Source: Neorhizobium sp. NCHU2750
Lineage (GTDB): Bacteria; Pseudomonadota; Alphaproteobacteria; Rhizobiales; Rhizobiaceae
DNA length: 64,000 nucleotides
Assembly (NCBI RefSeq): GCF_003597675.1
Contig: NZ_CP030827.1
Span: 3,224,001 to 3,288,000, forward strand
Direction of reading: 5' to 3'
Of the stretch, positions 37,739 to 46,646 are shown piece by piece. Every line of letters starts with the position of its first letter. The stretch's first letter is position 1. A program made the position numbers and the translations under genes. The notes under the pieces are model-generated. The model saw only the letters and a list, made by a program, of their open reading frames with translations. It made no database searches and was not told where the DNA came from.

Positions 37739-37822
37739 TCAAAGCCTGTCGCAAGCGCGGGTGTAAGCGAAGCACAGGGCGAAGAAGACGACCGCCGTGC
37801 CAACGAGAATGATGTCCATCAT
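37739..37822 (-). CDS. 27-aa single-helix protein at head of kdp operon
   Basis: A tiny ORF ending 12 bases before the kdpF start. The product is one hydrophobic helix ending in a basic/acidic tail (DIILVGTAVVFFALCFAYTR then ACDRL). AAGGGA lies about 10 bases before the double ATG. Short peptides of this kind precede kdpF in other alphaproteobacterial kdp operons as far as I recall, but have no established role. An additional Kdp accessory peptide is the likeliest reading. Confidence 0.65.
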   Translation of the reverse strand: MMDIILVGTAVVFFALCFAYTRACDRL

Positions 37823-37987
37823 CGATCTGGGTCCCTTTGATCTGATCGAGACCAGACAAGCCGAAGCGCGCCATCCGGCGGGACGGCGCTTTTGCGGTTT
37901 CTGGTGCTGAGAGGATCTTCCGATCTTCCACGCTCGAATATGGCGCCGAGGCGCATAGGGTTTCGAGACGGGCGGGAGAGCGAAGAT

Positions 37988-38009
37988 ATAGGAATTTTAT
38001 AGGAATTTT
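37988..38009. promoter_or_regulatory. tandem 11-base direct repeat upstream of kdp, candidate KdpE site
   Basis: Two head-to-tail copies of ATAGGAATTTT (on the operon strand AAAATTCCTAT) lie about 165 bases upstream of the first kdp ORF. The 11-base period places both on one face of DNA, as expected for an OmpR-type dimer such as KdpE. An adjacent run of nine G (38012-38020) follows. The rest of the 476-base gap from 37823 to 38298 holds the mosaic repeat and no further gene. Confidence 0.55.
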
Positions 38010-38070
38010 TCGGGGGGGGGCCGACGCCGAGCTTGGTCTGGCCCTTCAGGCTAACGAGCGGTCCTGCTGA

Positions 38071-38250
38071 AAAAGTCCCCCTCTGGCCTGCCGGCCATCT
38101 CCCCCACAAGGGGGGAGAAGACTTCCGGCACTCTCTCGCCTCAATTGGGCATCGACCGAGGGTCTGGGTTAAGCCCTCCCCCTTGTGGGGGTCCGAAGGA
38201 CGGGTTGAGACGCGTGTCTCAACCCCGGAAGGTTGGGAGGGGTCTTTCTT
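38071..38250. repeat. mosaic palindromic intergenic repeat, copy 2, with extra inserted hairpin
   Basis: Inverted copy of the element at 6321-6462, with the same ends (AAAAGTCCCC, GGGAGGGGTCTTTCTT) and cores (CATCTCCCCCACAAGGGG, TTAAGCCCTCCCCCTTGTGG). Copy 2 contains about 39 extra bases near 38189-38227, made of a 10-base-arm hairpin (GGGTTGAGAC-GCGT-GTCTCAACCC), so the repeat is a nested mosaic. Confidence 0.8.
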
Positions 38251-38298
38251 TATACGATGGCACGGCTGGTAGCGCGCTCAGCCCGCAAGAAAGGCTGT

Positions 38299-38466
38299 TC
38301 AGAACAGCGCCATCTCGAGCACAGAAGCGACCCCGACCAAGACCAGCATCACCATCATCATGCCAAGGATCACACCCACTCCGTGCAACTGCCCGGAACC
38401 GATCAAGCGCTGCATCTGGCCACGGGGATAAACGCATCCCCGCAAATACCGAAGAGAAGGGAACAT
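38299..38466 (-). CDS. 55-aa single-helix hypothetical protein
   Basis: Third of three tiny leftward genes. GAGGTG lies 8 bases before the ATG, overlapping the stop of the 92-aa gene. The N-terminal part is basic (FPSLRYLRGCVYPRGQMQRL), followed by one strong helix (GVGVILGMMVMLVLVGVASV). It probably sits in the inner membrane. Family and function are not recognised. Confidence 0.55.
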   Translation of the reverse strand: MFPSLRYLRGCVYPRGQMQRLIGSGQLHGVGVILGMMMVMLVLVGVASVLEMALF

Positions 38467-38476
38467 CTGGCACACC

Positions 38477-38755
38477 TCACGCCCGGCCGGCGACCCGGCT
38501 TCCTGCCGAGAGGCGGTGCGGATCCAAGGCCTCGCCCAGCTTGAGCGTCACATGCTCCGGCAGGCACCAGACGGCGCCGGGCGTATGATCGCTTTCGAAC
38601 ATGGCGAAATGCACCGCGGAAGCACGGTCGGCGAAAAGGCCGCCGACCTTGCCTTCCATGTCGTTGACGATCCAGCGGCCCCTCACGTCGCGGCCGACGG
38701 TGAAGCGGATACCCGTCGCGGGAGGCTCATGATCGATCATTGCAAGCTTGGCCAT
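38477..38755 (-). CDS. 92-aa hypothetical protein
   Basis: A soluble 92-aa protein with no signal peptide or helix. The core is GIRFTVGRDVRGRWIVNDME followed by GKVGGLFADRASAVHFAMFE, which looks like a compact beta-alpha domain. GAGGAG lies 9-10 bases before the chosen ATG; an upstream extension exists but lacks a ribosome site. It starts 11 bases after the 67-aa gene. I do not recognise a named family, though similar small proteins are common in rhizobia. Confidence 0.65.
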   Translation of the reverse strand: MAKLAMIDHEPPATGIRFTVGRDVRGRWIVNDMEGKVGGLFADRASAVHFAMFESDHTPGAVWCLPEHVTLKLGEALDPHRLSAGSRVAGRA

Positions 38756-38766
38756 AACACGTCTCC

Positions 38767-38970
38767 TCAACCGACCATAGCCGCCAGCGTGGCAATTGCG
38801 CCGAAGCCGACACAAAGCACAGCGGCAAGGCGAAGAGCGATGCCAATGCTCATGCCGGATGCGCTATTGACGGCATTTCGCCCGCCCGCAGAGCTGCGGG
38901 CCAGACGGCGGCGCTGCGCGCCCGCCTCATTCAGATTGAGAAGATAGATACTGCCCAGACGACCATACAT
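38767..38970 (-). CDS. 67-aa hypothetical membrane protein
   Basis: First of three tiny leftward genes, with an excellent AAGGAG 7 bases before the ATG. The N-terminus reads YGRLGSIYLLNLNEAGAQRR, and the C-terminal residues about 43-65 form one helix (IGIALRLAAVLCVGFGAIATLAA). The orientation is probably N-in. Function is unknown. Confidence 0.6.
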   Translation of the reverse strand: MYGRLGSIYLLNLNEAGAQRRRLARSSAGGRNAVNSASGMSIGIALRLAAVLCVGFGAIATLAAMVG

Positions 38971-39105
38971 GGGTCACTCCTTGTCGATCGAAGTTGCGCG
39001 GCTAAGGCCGCGGAACCGACATCGAATGCGATGTCTGATCAAAAGGTAGCGACTGCCTCATAGGCATTCGATTGGGACGGGGGCATGAATAAATAGGAAA
39101 GACAT

Positions 39106-39144
39106 ATACCCGCCGCGGATCGTCGTTTCGATCGCGGCGGGTAT
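39106..39144 (-). terminator. terminator of alr-dadA operon
   Basis: A GC-rich stem (ATACCCGCCGC with one bulged base, then GATC, pairing with GATCGCGGCGGGTAT) lies just past the dadA stop. Leftward transcription then runs into a moderately T-rich stretch (TGTCTTTCC). Confidence 0.65.
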
Positions 39145-39154
39145 CGGCAATGCC

Positions 39155-40405
39155 TCAGGCGTAGCGGGAAACGGCAAGGTCCGTGGCGTCGATTTCCGGC
39201 TTTTTGCCGCTGACGATGGCGCTGATGACCTTCGCCGAGCCGCAGCTCATCGTCCATCCGAGCGTACCGTGGCCGGTATTGAGGAACAGGCCCTTGACTT
39301 TGGTGGCGCCGATCACCGGCGTGCCGTCCGGCGTCATCGGCCGCAGGCCCGACCAGAACTCGGCCTTTTTCACATCACCGCCGGGGAACAAATCGGTGAC
39401 AGAATGCTCCAGCGTCGCACGGCGCTTGGGACCGAGATCGTTGGTATAGCCGGAAATTTCCGCCATGCCGCCGACCCGGATACGGTCGCCGAGGCGGGTA
39501 ATGGCGATCTTGTAGGTCTCGTCCATGACGGTCGATTCCGGTGCACGCGATGCATCGGTGATCGGGATCGTCAACGAATAGCCCTTGACCGGATAGACCG
39601 GCAGCTTGATGCCGACCTGCTTTGCCAGCATCGGCGAATAGCTGCCAAGCGCGATGACGACGGCGTCAGAGCGCAGCGTCTGCTTGTCGGTGACCACGCC
39701 GCGGATCTGACCGCCCTCGACATCCAGCGCCTTGATATTGGTGCCCCAGACGAACTTCACGCCCAGCTCCACTGCCTTCAGCGCCAGCGCATTGGTGAAC
39801 TTGAAGCAATCGCCCGTCTCGTCCTTCGGCGTCAAAAGGCCACCGACGATCTTGTGGCGGACATGCTTGAGTGCCGGCTCGACGCGAATGCAGCCTTCCG
39901 GATCGAGCACTTCATAGGGAATGCCGTCTGCCGCCAGCGCCTTGACATCGGATGCAGATGCATCGAGCTGCTGCTGCTTGCGAAACAGCTGCAGAGTACC
40001 CTGCATCCGCTCGTCATAGGCAATCCCTGTTTCCGAGCGGACTTCGGCCAGCGAGACGCGGGCATAATCGGCAAGCCGCAGCATGCGGCTCTTGTTGACC
40101 GCATAGCGCTCCGCCGTGCAGTTCATCAGCATCTTCAGCATCCAGGACAGCATTGCCGCATCCATCTTCGGACGCAGGATCAGCGGCGCATGTTCCATGA
40201 ACAGCCACTTCATTGCCTTCATCGGGATGCCGGGCGCTGCCCAGGGCGAGCAGTAGCCGAACGAGACTTCACCGGCATTGGCAAAGCTGGTTTCCAGCGC
40301 CGGGCCTTCCTGCCGGTCGATGACCGTCACGTCATGGCCGGCCTTGGCCAGTTGATAGGCTGACGTTACGCCGACGACGCCGGCTCCGAGAACGATGACT
40401 TTCAT
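39155..40405 (-). CDS. dadA: D-amino acid dehydrogenase DadA
   Basis: FAD-dependent D-amino acid dehydrogenase of 416 aa (family about 430), which deaminates D-alanine to pyruvate and passes electrons to the respiratory chain. The N-terminus [20 protein letters not shown] is the FAD motif, and the C-terminal [19 protein letters not shown] is a family signature. It follows alr by 22 bases. Together they degrade L-alanine by way of D-alanine. Confidence 0.95.
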   Translation of the reverse strand: MKVIVLGAGVVGVTSAYQLAKAGHDVTVIDRQEGPALETSFANAGEVSFGYCSPWAAPGIPMKAMKWLFMEHAPLILRPKMDAAMLSWMLKMLMNCTAERYAVNKSRMLRLADYARVSLAEVRSETGIAYDERMQGTLQLFRKQQQLDASASDVKALAADGIPYEVLDPEGCIRVEPALKHVRHKIVGGLLTPKDETGDCFKFTNALALKAVELGVKFVWGTNIKALDVEGGQIRGVVTDKQTLRSDAVVIALGSYSPMLAKQVGIKLPVYPVKGYSLTIPITDASRAPESTVMDETYKIAITRLGDRIRVGGMAEISGYTNDLGPKRRATLEHSVTDLFPGGDVKKAEFWSGLRPMTPDGTPVIGATKVKGLFLNTGHGTLGWTMSCGSAKVISAIVSGKKPEIDATDLAVSRYA

Positions 40406-40427
40406 GGACTTCCCCGTCTTTATATTT

Positions 40428-41561
40428 TCAAGGTTTTAAATATTCGCGCTGGTAGCGCTGGCCGAGGCTGGTCAGCACCTCATAGGAAATCGTTCCGGCC
40501 GCCTGCGCAAGATCATCCAGCGTCTGGTGCGGCCCGATCATCTCCACCAGGCTGCCGAGCATAAGCGTTCCTTCCGGCAGGCTGCTGATATCGACCGTCA
40601 TGCTGTCCATCGAAACGCGTCCGACGATCGGCAGGCGAACATCGCCATAATAGGCGGCACCGCGATCACTGAGGCTGCGTGGCAATCCGTCGGCATAGCC
40701 CGCTGCGATAGTGGCAAGGCGCATTTCCTTGGGCGCCACGAAGGTCGCGCCATAACCCACCTTCGCGCCGGCGGGCACCGTCCGCGTCTGGACCACGGCG
40801 ATCTTCAGGCTGACGGTCGGCTCCATCGGATTGACCGCATCCGGCGTCGGATTTCCACCATAGGTAGCAATTCCGGGGCGTGCCATCAAATGATGGAAGC
40901 GCTTGCCGAGAAATACCCCGCCGGAATTGGCAAAGCAGACCGGAAACTCGGGAAACTCCGCCGCAATCCGCTCCATCTCGGCAATCTGCTCGCCGTTCTG
41001 GGCACTGTCTGCCTCATCGGCAGAGGCGAGATGGCTCATGATGAAGCGGATATCGATGAGCGGATGACGGGCCAGTTCGGTCTTCAACTGCGCCTGTTCC
41101 ACAGGCGACAGGCCAAGCCGCGACATGCCGGTATCGAACTGAATGGCGGCGGCGAGCGGCTTGCCCATCAGCGTGGCCGTCTCGCCCCAGCGACGCAACT
41201 GCTCGAGAGAATTCAAAACCGGAATGATACCGGCTGCGGCGCAGGCCGCCTCGTTGCCGGGCTGGAGACCATTCAGGACATAGAGGATAGCATCGTCTGC
41301 AAGCACGGGACGAAGGGTTGCGGCCTCGGAAAAATGCGCCGTGAAGAAGTCACGGCATCCGGCCTGGTAGAACGCCTCGGCCACCGGTCGCGCACCAAGC
41401 CCGTAGGCATCCGCCTTGACCACGGCTGCGGTACGCGCGGGCGCCAGCATGCCGGCAAGCTTCAGGTAGTTTCGGCGGATCGCACCGAGATCGATGGTGA
41501 GATAGCCCGAGGCGACGGGATCGATCACCTGGGCGGACATACCGGCCATTCTCGCGTTCAT
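40428..41561 (-). CDS. alr: catabolic alanine racemase (DadX/Alr)
   Basis: PLP-dependent alanine racemase of 377 aa. K49 in [11 protein letters not shown] is the PLP lysine; GYGATF and [13 protein letters not shown] (catalytic Tyr region) follow, then [12 protein letters not shown] chose the ATG at 41561 with GAGGGG 7 bases upstream; an upstream extension to 41618 lacks a ribosome site. It is the first gene of alr-dadA. Lrp is transcribed divergently from the same 124-base gap, as in known dad loci. Confidence 0.93.
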   Translation of the reverse strand: MNARMAGMSAQVIDPVASGYLTIDLGAIRRNYLKLAGMLAPARTAAVVKADAYGLGARPVAEAFYQAGCRDFFTAHFSEAATLRPVLADDAILYVLNGLQPGNEAACAAAGIIPVLNSLEQLRRWGETATLMGKPLAAAIQFDTGMSRLGLSPVEQAQLKTELARHPLIDIRFIMSHLASADEADSAQNGEQIAEMERIAAEFPEFPVCFANSGGVFLGKRFHHLMARPGIATYGGNPTPDAVNPMEPTVSLKIAVVQTRTVPAGAKVGYGATFVAPKEMRLATIAAGYADGLPRSLSDRGAAYYGDVRLPIVGRVSMDSMTVDISSLPEGTLMLGSLVEMIGPHQTLDDLAQAAGTISYEVLTSLGQRYQREYLKP

Positions 41562-41685
41562 TGTAGCCCCTCTTTTTTCAGGTGAGCATAATGAAATAAT
41601 CGTGGAATTTCCTGCCAATCAGTGACAGAAAATTGCATTGAGGCGCCTCGTTTGAAAGCCTCTGCGAAATTTTGGAATAATATTC

Positions 41686-42144
41686 ATGGCCGCCCTCGAT
41701 GTCATAGATCGCAATCTGGTTCGCCTGCTGCGGCTGAATGCCCGCATGAGCAATGCAGCACTGGCGGCCGAGGTCGGTCTGTCGCCATCCGCCTGCCTGA
41801 GACGCATCAAGCTTCTCGAGGAGAACGGCGTCATCCGCGGTTATACCGCACTCGTCGACAACGACCAGAACGGTATCGCCGTGCTGATCAACATCACGCT
41901 TGAGCGACAGACGGAAGACTATCTCAATCGCTTCGAGGCGGCGGTCCGCAAATATCCGGAAATCCGCGAATGCTTCCTGATGACGGGCGGATCCGACTAT
42001 TTCCTGCGCGTCGAGGTCGCCAATGCCGGCGAGTTCGAGCGGATCCACAAGGAGATCCTGTCGGCACTTCCGGGCGTCTTGCGCATCCATTCCAGCTTCT
42101 CGATCCGCAACGTGCTGATGACGCGGGCAAAGAAGGGGCGTTGA
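41686..42144 (+). CDS. Lrp/AsnC-family regulator, probable dad operon activator
   Basis: A 152-aa Lrp/AsnC protein. N-terminal winged helix (DRNLVRLLRLNARMSNAALAAEVGLSPSACLRRIKLLEENGVI) and C-terminal RAM ligand-binding domain (GGSDYFLRVEVANAGEFERI). It is divergent from alr-dadA, so sensing of alanine and control of that operon is the likely role (compare DadR in other proteobacteria). GGAA about 10 bases before the ATG is the only ribosome-like site. Confidence 0.88.
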   Translation: MAALDVIDRNLVRLLRLNARMSNAALAAEVGLSPSACLRRIKLLEENGVIRGYTALVDNDQNGIAVLINITLERQTEDYLNRFEAAVRKYPEIRECFLMTGGSDYFLRVEVANAGEFERIHKEILSALPGVLRIHSSFSIRNVLMTRAKKGR

Positions 42145-42163
42145 ATACGGACCCGAATGCAAA

Positions 42164-42194
42164 AGCGCCGCTCCTGCCACACAGGAACGGCGCT
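42164..42194. terminator. bidirectional-type terminator between lrp and the kdu operon
   Basis: Thirteen-base arms with one mismatch (AGCGCCGCTCCTG / CAGGAACGGCGCT) and a 5-base loop. In the leftward direction TTTT follows, so it terminates the uronate operon best. Confidence 0.7.
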
Positions 42195-42227
42195 CCGATC
42201 AGTTGCTATCAGGTCATCGACCCAAAA

Positions 42228-43013
42228 TCAGGGCTGCTTGCCGATATAGGCCAGAATGCCGCCGTCGACATAGAGCACGTGACCGTTGACGAAGTCGGAA
42301 GCCGACGAGGCGAGGAAGACGGCCGGACCCTTGAGGTCTTCCGTCGTACCCCAGCGGTTTGCCGGCGTCTTGGCCAGGATGAAGGAGTTGAACGGATGGC
42401 CGGGCTCGCGCAGCGGTGCGGTCTGCGGCGTTTCGATATAGCCGGGGCCGATGCCGTTGCACTGGATGTTCATCGCGCCGTATTCGGAGGCGATATTGCG
42501 GGTCAGCATCTTCAGACCGCCCTTGGCTGCCGCATAGGCAGACACGGTTTCGCGGCCAAGCTCGCTCATCATCGAGCAGATGTTGATGATCTTGCCGCCG
42601 CCCTTCTTGATCATGCTCGGAATGACGGCCTTGGCGAGAATGAACGGAGCGGTCAGGTCGATATCGATGACCTGGCGGAAATCCTTCACGTCCATTTCAT
42701 GCATCGGCACGCGCTTGATGATGCCGGCATTGTTGACCAGGATGTCGATCGGGCCGAGGTCCTTCTCGATATCGGCAACGAGCTTCTGCACCCCAGGCTC
42801 ATCGGTCACGTCACAGACATAACCCTTGGCGTCGATCCCGGCTGCCTTATAGGCCTCGACACCCTTCTTGAGAAAATCCTCGTTGATATCGTTGAAGGCA
42901 ATCGTGGCGCCGGCTTCGGCGAGCGCGCTCGCCAGTGCAAATCCGATACCGTAGGAAGCGCCCGTCACGAGTGCAATCTTGCCCTTGAGTGAAAAGCTTT
43001 CTGGATACGTCAA
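42228..43013 (-). CDS. SDR oxidoreductase, KduD/gluconate 5-dehydrogenase type
   Basis: Short-chain dehydrogenase of 261 aa. Cofactor motif TGASYGIG, NNAG, catalytic Ser in INICSMMSELGRET, and YAAAKGG. Sequence details (NICSMxSELGRxT, ASDFVNGH) are closest to gluconate 5-dehydrogenase IdnO. Placed directly after kduI, however, the likely reaction is reduction of 2,5-diketo-3-deoxygluconate to KDG (the KduD step). It is last in the five-gene operon. The exact substrate is inferred from context. Confidence 0.88.
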   Translation of the reverse strand: MTYPESFSLKGKIALVTGASYGIGFALASALAEAGATIAFNDINEDFLKKGVEAYKAAGIDAKGYVCDVTDEPGVQKLVADIEKDLGPIDILVNNAGIIKRVPMHEMDVKDFRQVIDIDLTAPFILAKAVIPSMIKKGGGKIINICSMMSELGRETVSAYAAAKGGLKMLTRNIASEYGAMNIQCNGIGPGYIETPQTAPLREPGHPFNSFILAKTPANRWGTTEDLKGPAVFLASSASDFVNGHVLYVDGGILAYIGKQP

Positions 43014-43045
43014 TGTCTCAAATCCCTTTTGTCATGAAAACGGCC

Positions 43046-43073
43046 GGAGCGGCCCTTAAAATCCGGCCGCTCC
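43046..43073 (-). repeat. intercistronic hairpin between kduI and kduD-like gene
   Basis: Perfect 9-base arms (GGAGCGGCC / GGCCGCTCC) with a 10-base loop. On the leftward transcript GGCCGTTTTC follows, so partial termination or message processing between the two genes is possible. Confidence 0.55.
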
Positions 43074-43101
43074 CCCCTGTGAATACACTGAGTGGGCGCG
43101 C

Positions 43102-43944
43102 TTAGCGCAGGTCGCTGATGGCGATATGGTCCATGTCGTCGAAGGTGAGGTTTTCGCCGCACATGGCCCAGATGAACGTATAGGCAGCCGTGCCGCAGCC
43201 GGCATGGATCGACCAGGACGGCGAGATGACGGCCTGTTCGTTCTGCACCAGGATATGGCGTGTTTCCTGGCCTTCGCCCATCATGTGGAAGACGGCCTGG
43301 TCGGCAGCGATATCGAAGTAGAAATACACTTCCGAACGGCGCTCATGGGTGTGAGCCGGCATGGTGTTCCAGACATTGCCGGAATTCAGCTCGGTCAGCC
43401 CCATGGAGAGCTGGCAGGTTTCCAGCACGTCCGGATGGATGAACTGGTTGATGACGCGCTTGTTGGCGGTTGCCAGATCACCGACAGGCTTCTTCTTGGC
43501 GTCGGCAATCGACAGGAAGGTGGTCTTGCAGGTCTTGTGGGCCGGCGCGGAGACCATGTAATATTTGGCCGGATTTGCCTTGTCCTTGCTGGTAAAGACG
43601 ACCGACTTGGTGCCCTTGCCGATATAGAGGCAATCGCGCAGGCCAAGCACGTAGACTTCACCGTCCACGTCGACCGTGCCTTCGCCGCCGAGGTTGAAAA
43701 TGCCGAGTTCGCGGCGTTCCAGCACGTAGTTGGTGCCGAAATTCTTCATGCAGTCGATGCCCTTGTCGAGCGGCACTGCTTCGTTGACCGGCTGGCAGCC
43801 GAACATGACCATGCGGTCGACATGGCTGTAGGTGGCAACGATCTGGTCAGCGACGAAAAGCTTTTCGATCAGGAATTCAGCCCGCGTTTCCGCGGTCGTA
43901 TAACGCTTGAAATCCCTCTGGCTGGCCGAGTAGCGGATGTCCAT
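43102..43944 (-). CDS. kduI: 4-deoxy-L-threo-5-hexosulose-uronate ketol-isomerase KduI
   Basis: Isomerase of 280 aa (E. coli 278) that converts 5-keto-4-deoxyuronate to 2,5-diketo-3-deoxygluconate in pectin and uronate breakdown. Family blocks are MDIRYSASQRDFKRYTTAETR, FNLGGEGTVDVDGEVYVLG and the metal-binding MPAHTHERRSEVYFYFD. It is the third or fourth gene of the leftward operon with kdgK, kdgT and the kduD-like gene. Confidence 0.96.
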   Translation of the reverse strand: MDIRYSASQRDFKRYTTAETRAEFLIEKLFVADQIVATYSHVDRMVMFGCQPVNEAVPLDKGIDCMKNFGTNYVLERRELGIFNLGGEGTVDVDGEVYVLGLRDCLYIGKGTKSVVFTSKDKANPAKYYMVSAPAHKTCKTTFLSIADAKKKPVGDLATANKRVINQFIHPDVLETCQLSMGLTELNSGNVWNTMPAHTHERRSEVYFYFDIAADQAVFHMMGEGQETRHILVQNEQAVISPSWSIHAGCGTAAYTFIWAMCGENLTFDDMDHIAISDLR

Positions 43945-43990
43945 GATAACACTCCTGTAAGACTGGATTGGTTCTGAAATTCGGGGGCGC

Positions 43991-44452
43991 TCAGGCGATG
44001 AGCTTGATCACAACCTTGCGCACCTTGCCGGATACCCCCTCTGCACATCCCGGACGATGGATGTCGGTTGGATAGAACACCGCATAGGCACCTGCGGCAA
44101 GGACAAGATCCGTCTCGTCCGTCACCTTAGAGTAGAACTTGACGTCCTTGGCCTCGATTAGGTCCTCTTCCACCGTGTAATCGGCGGCGAGCGGGGCATA
44201 GCCGATCACTTCACGACCGCTGAAGACGAACTGGATGTCGGTGTAGACGGCATGCGATTCCGGCCGCTTTTCGGCTTTGGGAAGAGTGTCGTAATCCTGG
44301 ATCAACGCGAAAATCGTGTCGCCGTCGATATCGACCCGGCCTGCCGGCAGCGCGGCAATGTCGGTCTCGGCGATGAACTTCAGGCCTTTCTGGACATTGA
44401 GGGGAAGAGTTGCCGCGTCGCGGTCGACGGTGGCGATATTGCTGAGAAACAT
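43991..44452 (-). CDS. YhcH/YjgK/YiaL family protein
   Basis: A 153-aa cupin-fold protein of the YhcH/YiaL family (DUF386). Visible motifs: VDIDGDTIFALIQDYDTLPKAEKRPESHAVYTDIQFVFSGRE, with conserved His and Glu, and AVFYPTDIHRPG near the end. Relatives occur in sialic acid, uronate and dehydroascorbate operons, probably as sugar anomerase or isomerase helpers. The position between kdgT and kduI fits that. Confidence 0.9.
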   Translation of the reverse strand: MFLSNIATVDRDAATLPLNVQKGLKFIAETDIAALPAGRVDIDGDTIFALIQDYDTLPKAEKRPESHAVYTDIQFVFSGREVIGYAPLAADYTVEEDLIEAKDVKFYSKVTDETDLVLAAGAYAVFYPTDIHRPGCAEGVSGKVRKVVIKLIA

Positions 44453-44476
44453 GAATGCATTCCTTATGTCGGGATG

Positions 44477-44498
44477 GGGCCGGCCCTGTCGCCGGCCC
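44477..44498 (-). repeat. intercistronic hairpin after kdgT
   Basis: Perfect 8-base GC arms (GGGCCGGC / GCCGGCCC) with a 6-base loop between the kdgT stop and the YhcH-like start. There is no T-run, so it is more likely message-stabilising than a terminator. Confidence 0.5.
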
Positions 44499-44522
44499 TT
44501 GATAGGTGTCGATCAGGTCCGC

Positions 44523-45527
44523 TTAAGACTTGACCGCGCCCTCCAGTGCCCCCTCGACCGGCTTCTCGGCCACCGGGTTCCTGGCCTTCATGTGCTTTGC
44601 ATAGATGCCGGTCAGGATCGGAACGAGAATTGCGGTGGTCAGGCATGCTGCGGCAACCAGCGAAGTGGCGGCGGCGGCGGCCGGTTTGAACTGCGGGGCC
44701 ATCTCGGCGATGATCATCGGGTTGGCGACGGCGGCACCGGCAGCAGACGAAGCTGCAAGACCGGCAGTACCGTTACCGCCACCGATGATGCGGTCGGCAA
44801 GGATCAGCGGGATACCGGTGATGAAGATGACGATGACGCCGAGCAGGATGCCACCGAGACCGGTCTGGGCGATGACATGCAGGTCGATGCCGTTGCCGAG
44901 TGCGAAACCGAAGAACGGAATGAGTGTCTGCACGCCACGGCCGAAGAATTCACGCAGGTCCTTGTCGAGGTTGCCGAGCAGGAAGCCGATCAGGAACGGC
45001 AGCACGGCGCCGACGAACAGGTGCGGCTCGAATGTGGCGACACCCGATGCACCGAGGATCAGCATCGAGACCAGCGGACCCGATTCGATCGACATCAGCA
45101 CGAATGCGCCCGACTCTTCCTTGGAACCGTACTGGTTCATGATGGCCGCATAGAGCCCACCATTGGTCATGTCCATTGCGGCGCAGATGGCGAGTGCCGA
45201 GAAACCCATGAACAGGCCTGACTGGACCCCCTCCAGCGGCAGGAACTGGGCTGCGACATAGGTGCTTCCCCAAGCGACCAATGTCTTGACGACAACCAGG
45301 TTACCCGACTTGCGCAGAACCGTGCCGGTGGCACGAAGATCGATCGTGGCCCCCATGCAGAAGAACCAGACGGCCAGGATCGGACCCGTCCCGGTGATCA
45401 GGCCGTTGGTGAATGAACCGAAATAACTTCCGGCCCAGGGAAAGAATGTCTTGCAGAGTGCGCCCAGAATGAGCGGCACGAGCATCAACCCGCCTGGGAC
45501 CTTATCAATTGCTTTCTTAATATGCAT
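44523..45527 (-). CDS. kdgT: 2-keto-3-deoxygluconate permease KdgT
   Basis: KDG:H+ symporter of 334 aa with about ten helices. It opens [42 protein letters not shown] and the Ala-rich [19 protein letters not shown] follow, all typical of KdgT. It imports KDG made outside the cell or released by other organisms. It follows kdgK by 30 bases, so uptake and phosphorylation are co-expressed. Confidence 0.95.
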   Translation of the reverse strand: MHIKKAIDKVPGGLMLVPLILGALCKTFFPWAGSYFGSFTNGLITGTGPILAVWFFCMGATIDLRATGTVLRKSGNLVVVKTLVAWGSTYVAAQFLPLEGVQSGLFMGFSALAICAAMDMTNGGLYAAIMNQYGSKEESGAFVLMSIESGPLVSMLILGASGVATFEPHLFVGAVLPFLIGFLLGNLDKDLREFFGRGVQTLIPFFGFALGNGIDLHVIAQTGLGGILLGVIVIFITGIPLILADRIIGGGNGTAGLAASSAAGAAVANPMIIAEMAPQFKPAAAAATSLVAAACLTTAILVPILTGIYAKHMKARNPVAEKPVEGALEGAVKS

Positions 45528-45557
45528 TATCGTAACCCTCCTTGATAAAGAAATTCG

Positions 45558-46538
45558 CTATTCCGCAGCGCTGATAAGACTGCTCCGGCTGGCGATTTCC
45601 GATGCGAAGACGTCAGGTGTGGCGTCTTTCGGGATGATTGCGCCGTGGTGCTGAACGACCGCACCGGCGACGACATGGGCTCTGTGAGCGGCCTCCGCGG
45701 GGGCGATCCCGAGGCTGCGGCCGAGGATATAGGCAGCCGAAAAGCTGTCACCCGCTGCAGTAGTGTCCACGACTTTGTCGAGCTTCAGAGCCGGCACGAC
45801 CTCGACCTTGCCGTCATGAATGATCGTGCAGGGACCCGCACCATCCTTGATGACGACTTCCAGCTTCGACGACGTCGAGAAGCGGGCGACGCCAGCCTCC
45901 ATGGTCGGTTCGATACCGAAAGCTGCAAGTTCCTCGACCGTCAGCATCAGGCGGTGAGTGAAAGCGGTGATCCGCTCGTAAACCGCCTTTGTCGTTTCGG
46001 CGTTTTCCCACAGGAGCGGCCGATAGTTGCAGTCGAAGTCGACATTGACGCCGCCCTTTGCGAGTTCTTCCAGCCTCGTCAGAAGCCGTTCGCGGCTCGC
46101 AGGCTTGAGAACCGCCAGGCTGATGCCCGAGACATAAATGCTCGTGAAGTCGGCCAATGCCGCAAGCAGTTCGTCGGAACCCTCTCCCTCGAACGTCTCG
46201 CGCGCTGCGGCCTCTCCACGCCAGTAGAAGAAACGGCGCTCACCGGTCGGATCGGTCTTGATGAAATAGAGACCGGGCCGACGGCCTTTCCGGCGCAGCA
46301 CAAGATGGTCGTCGACCCCCTGAGCATTCCAGAATGCCGACATGTCCTCGCTGAAAGGATCGTCGCCGATCGCAGTCACATACGAGACGAATGGCCCCAG
46401 ACCTGCACCCAGACGGGCCAGATAAGCGGCGGTATTGAATGTGTCTCCGCCGAATGCCTGTGTGATCGATCCATCTGGCTTGCGCTGCAGTTCGACCATG
46501 CATTCGCCGATCGAGGCTACGCGTATTTCCAGTGTCAT
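45558..46538 (-). CDS. kdgK: 2-keto-3-deoxygluconate kinase KdgK
   Basis: PfkB-family sugar kinase of 326 aa. The N-terminal GGDTFNTAAYLARLG and the C-terminal signature DTTAAGDSFSAAYILG are intact. It phosphorylates KDG to KDPG, which an Eda aldolase (not in this window) splits to pyruvate and glyceraldehyde-3-phosphate. First gene of the operon, divergent from pflB and sharing its promoter gap with a perfect FNR box. Confidence 0.93.
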   Translation of the reverse strand: MTLEIRVASIGECMVELQRKPDGSITQAFGGDTFNTAAYLARLGAGLGPFVSYVTAIGDDPFSEDMSAFWNAQGVDDHLVLRRKGRRPGLYFIKTDPTGERRFFYWRGEAAARETFEGEGSDELLAALADFTSIYVSGISLAVLKPASRERLLTRLEELAKGGVNVDFDCNYRPLLWENAETTKAVYERITAFTHRLMLTVEELAAFGIEPTMEAGVARFSTSSKLEVVIKDGAGPCTIIHDGKVEVVPALKLDKVVDTTAAGDSFSAAYILGRSLGIAPAEAAHRAHVVAGAVVQHHGAIIPKDATPDVFASEIASRSSLISAAE

Positions 46539-46646
46539 TTTGCCTCCCTTCCGCCCCCGAGGCGTCGCGCTGGCCGGGGTGTGGGGGCTTGCAGAGGAAT
46601 TCGTCCAGCGCTGCCCGGACCATATTCACACTCATCAATTGCTACG

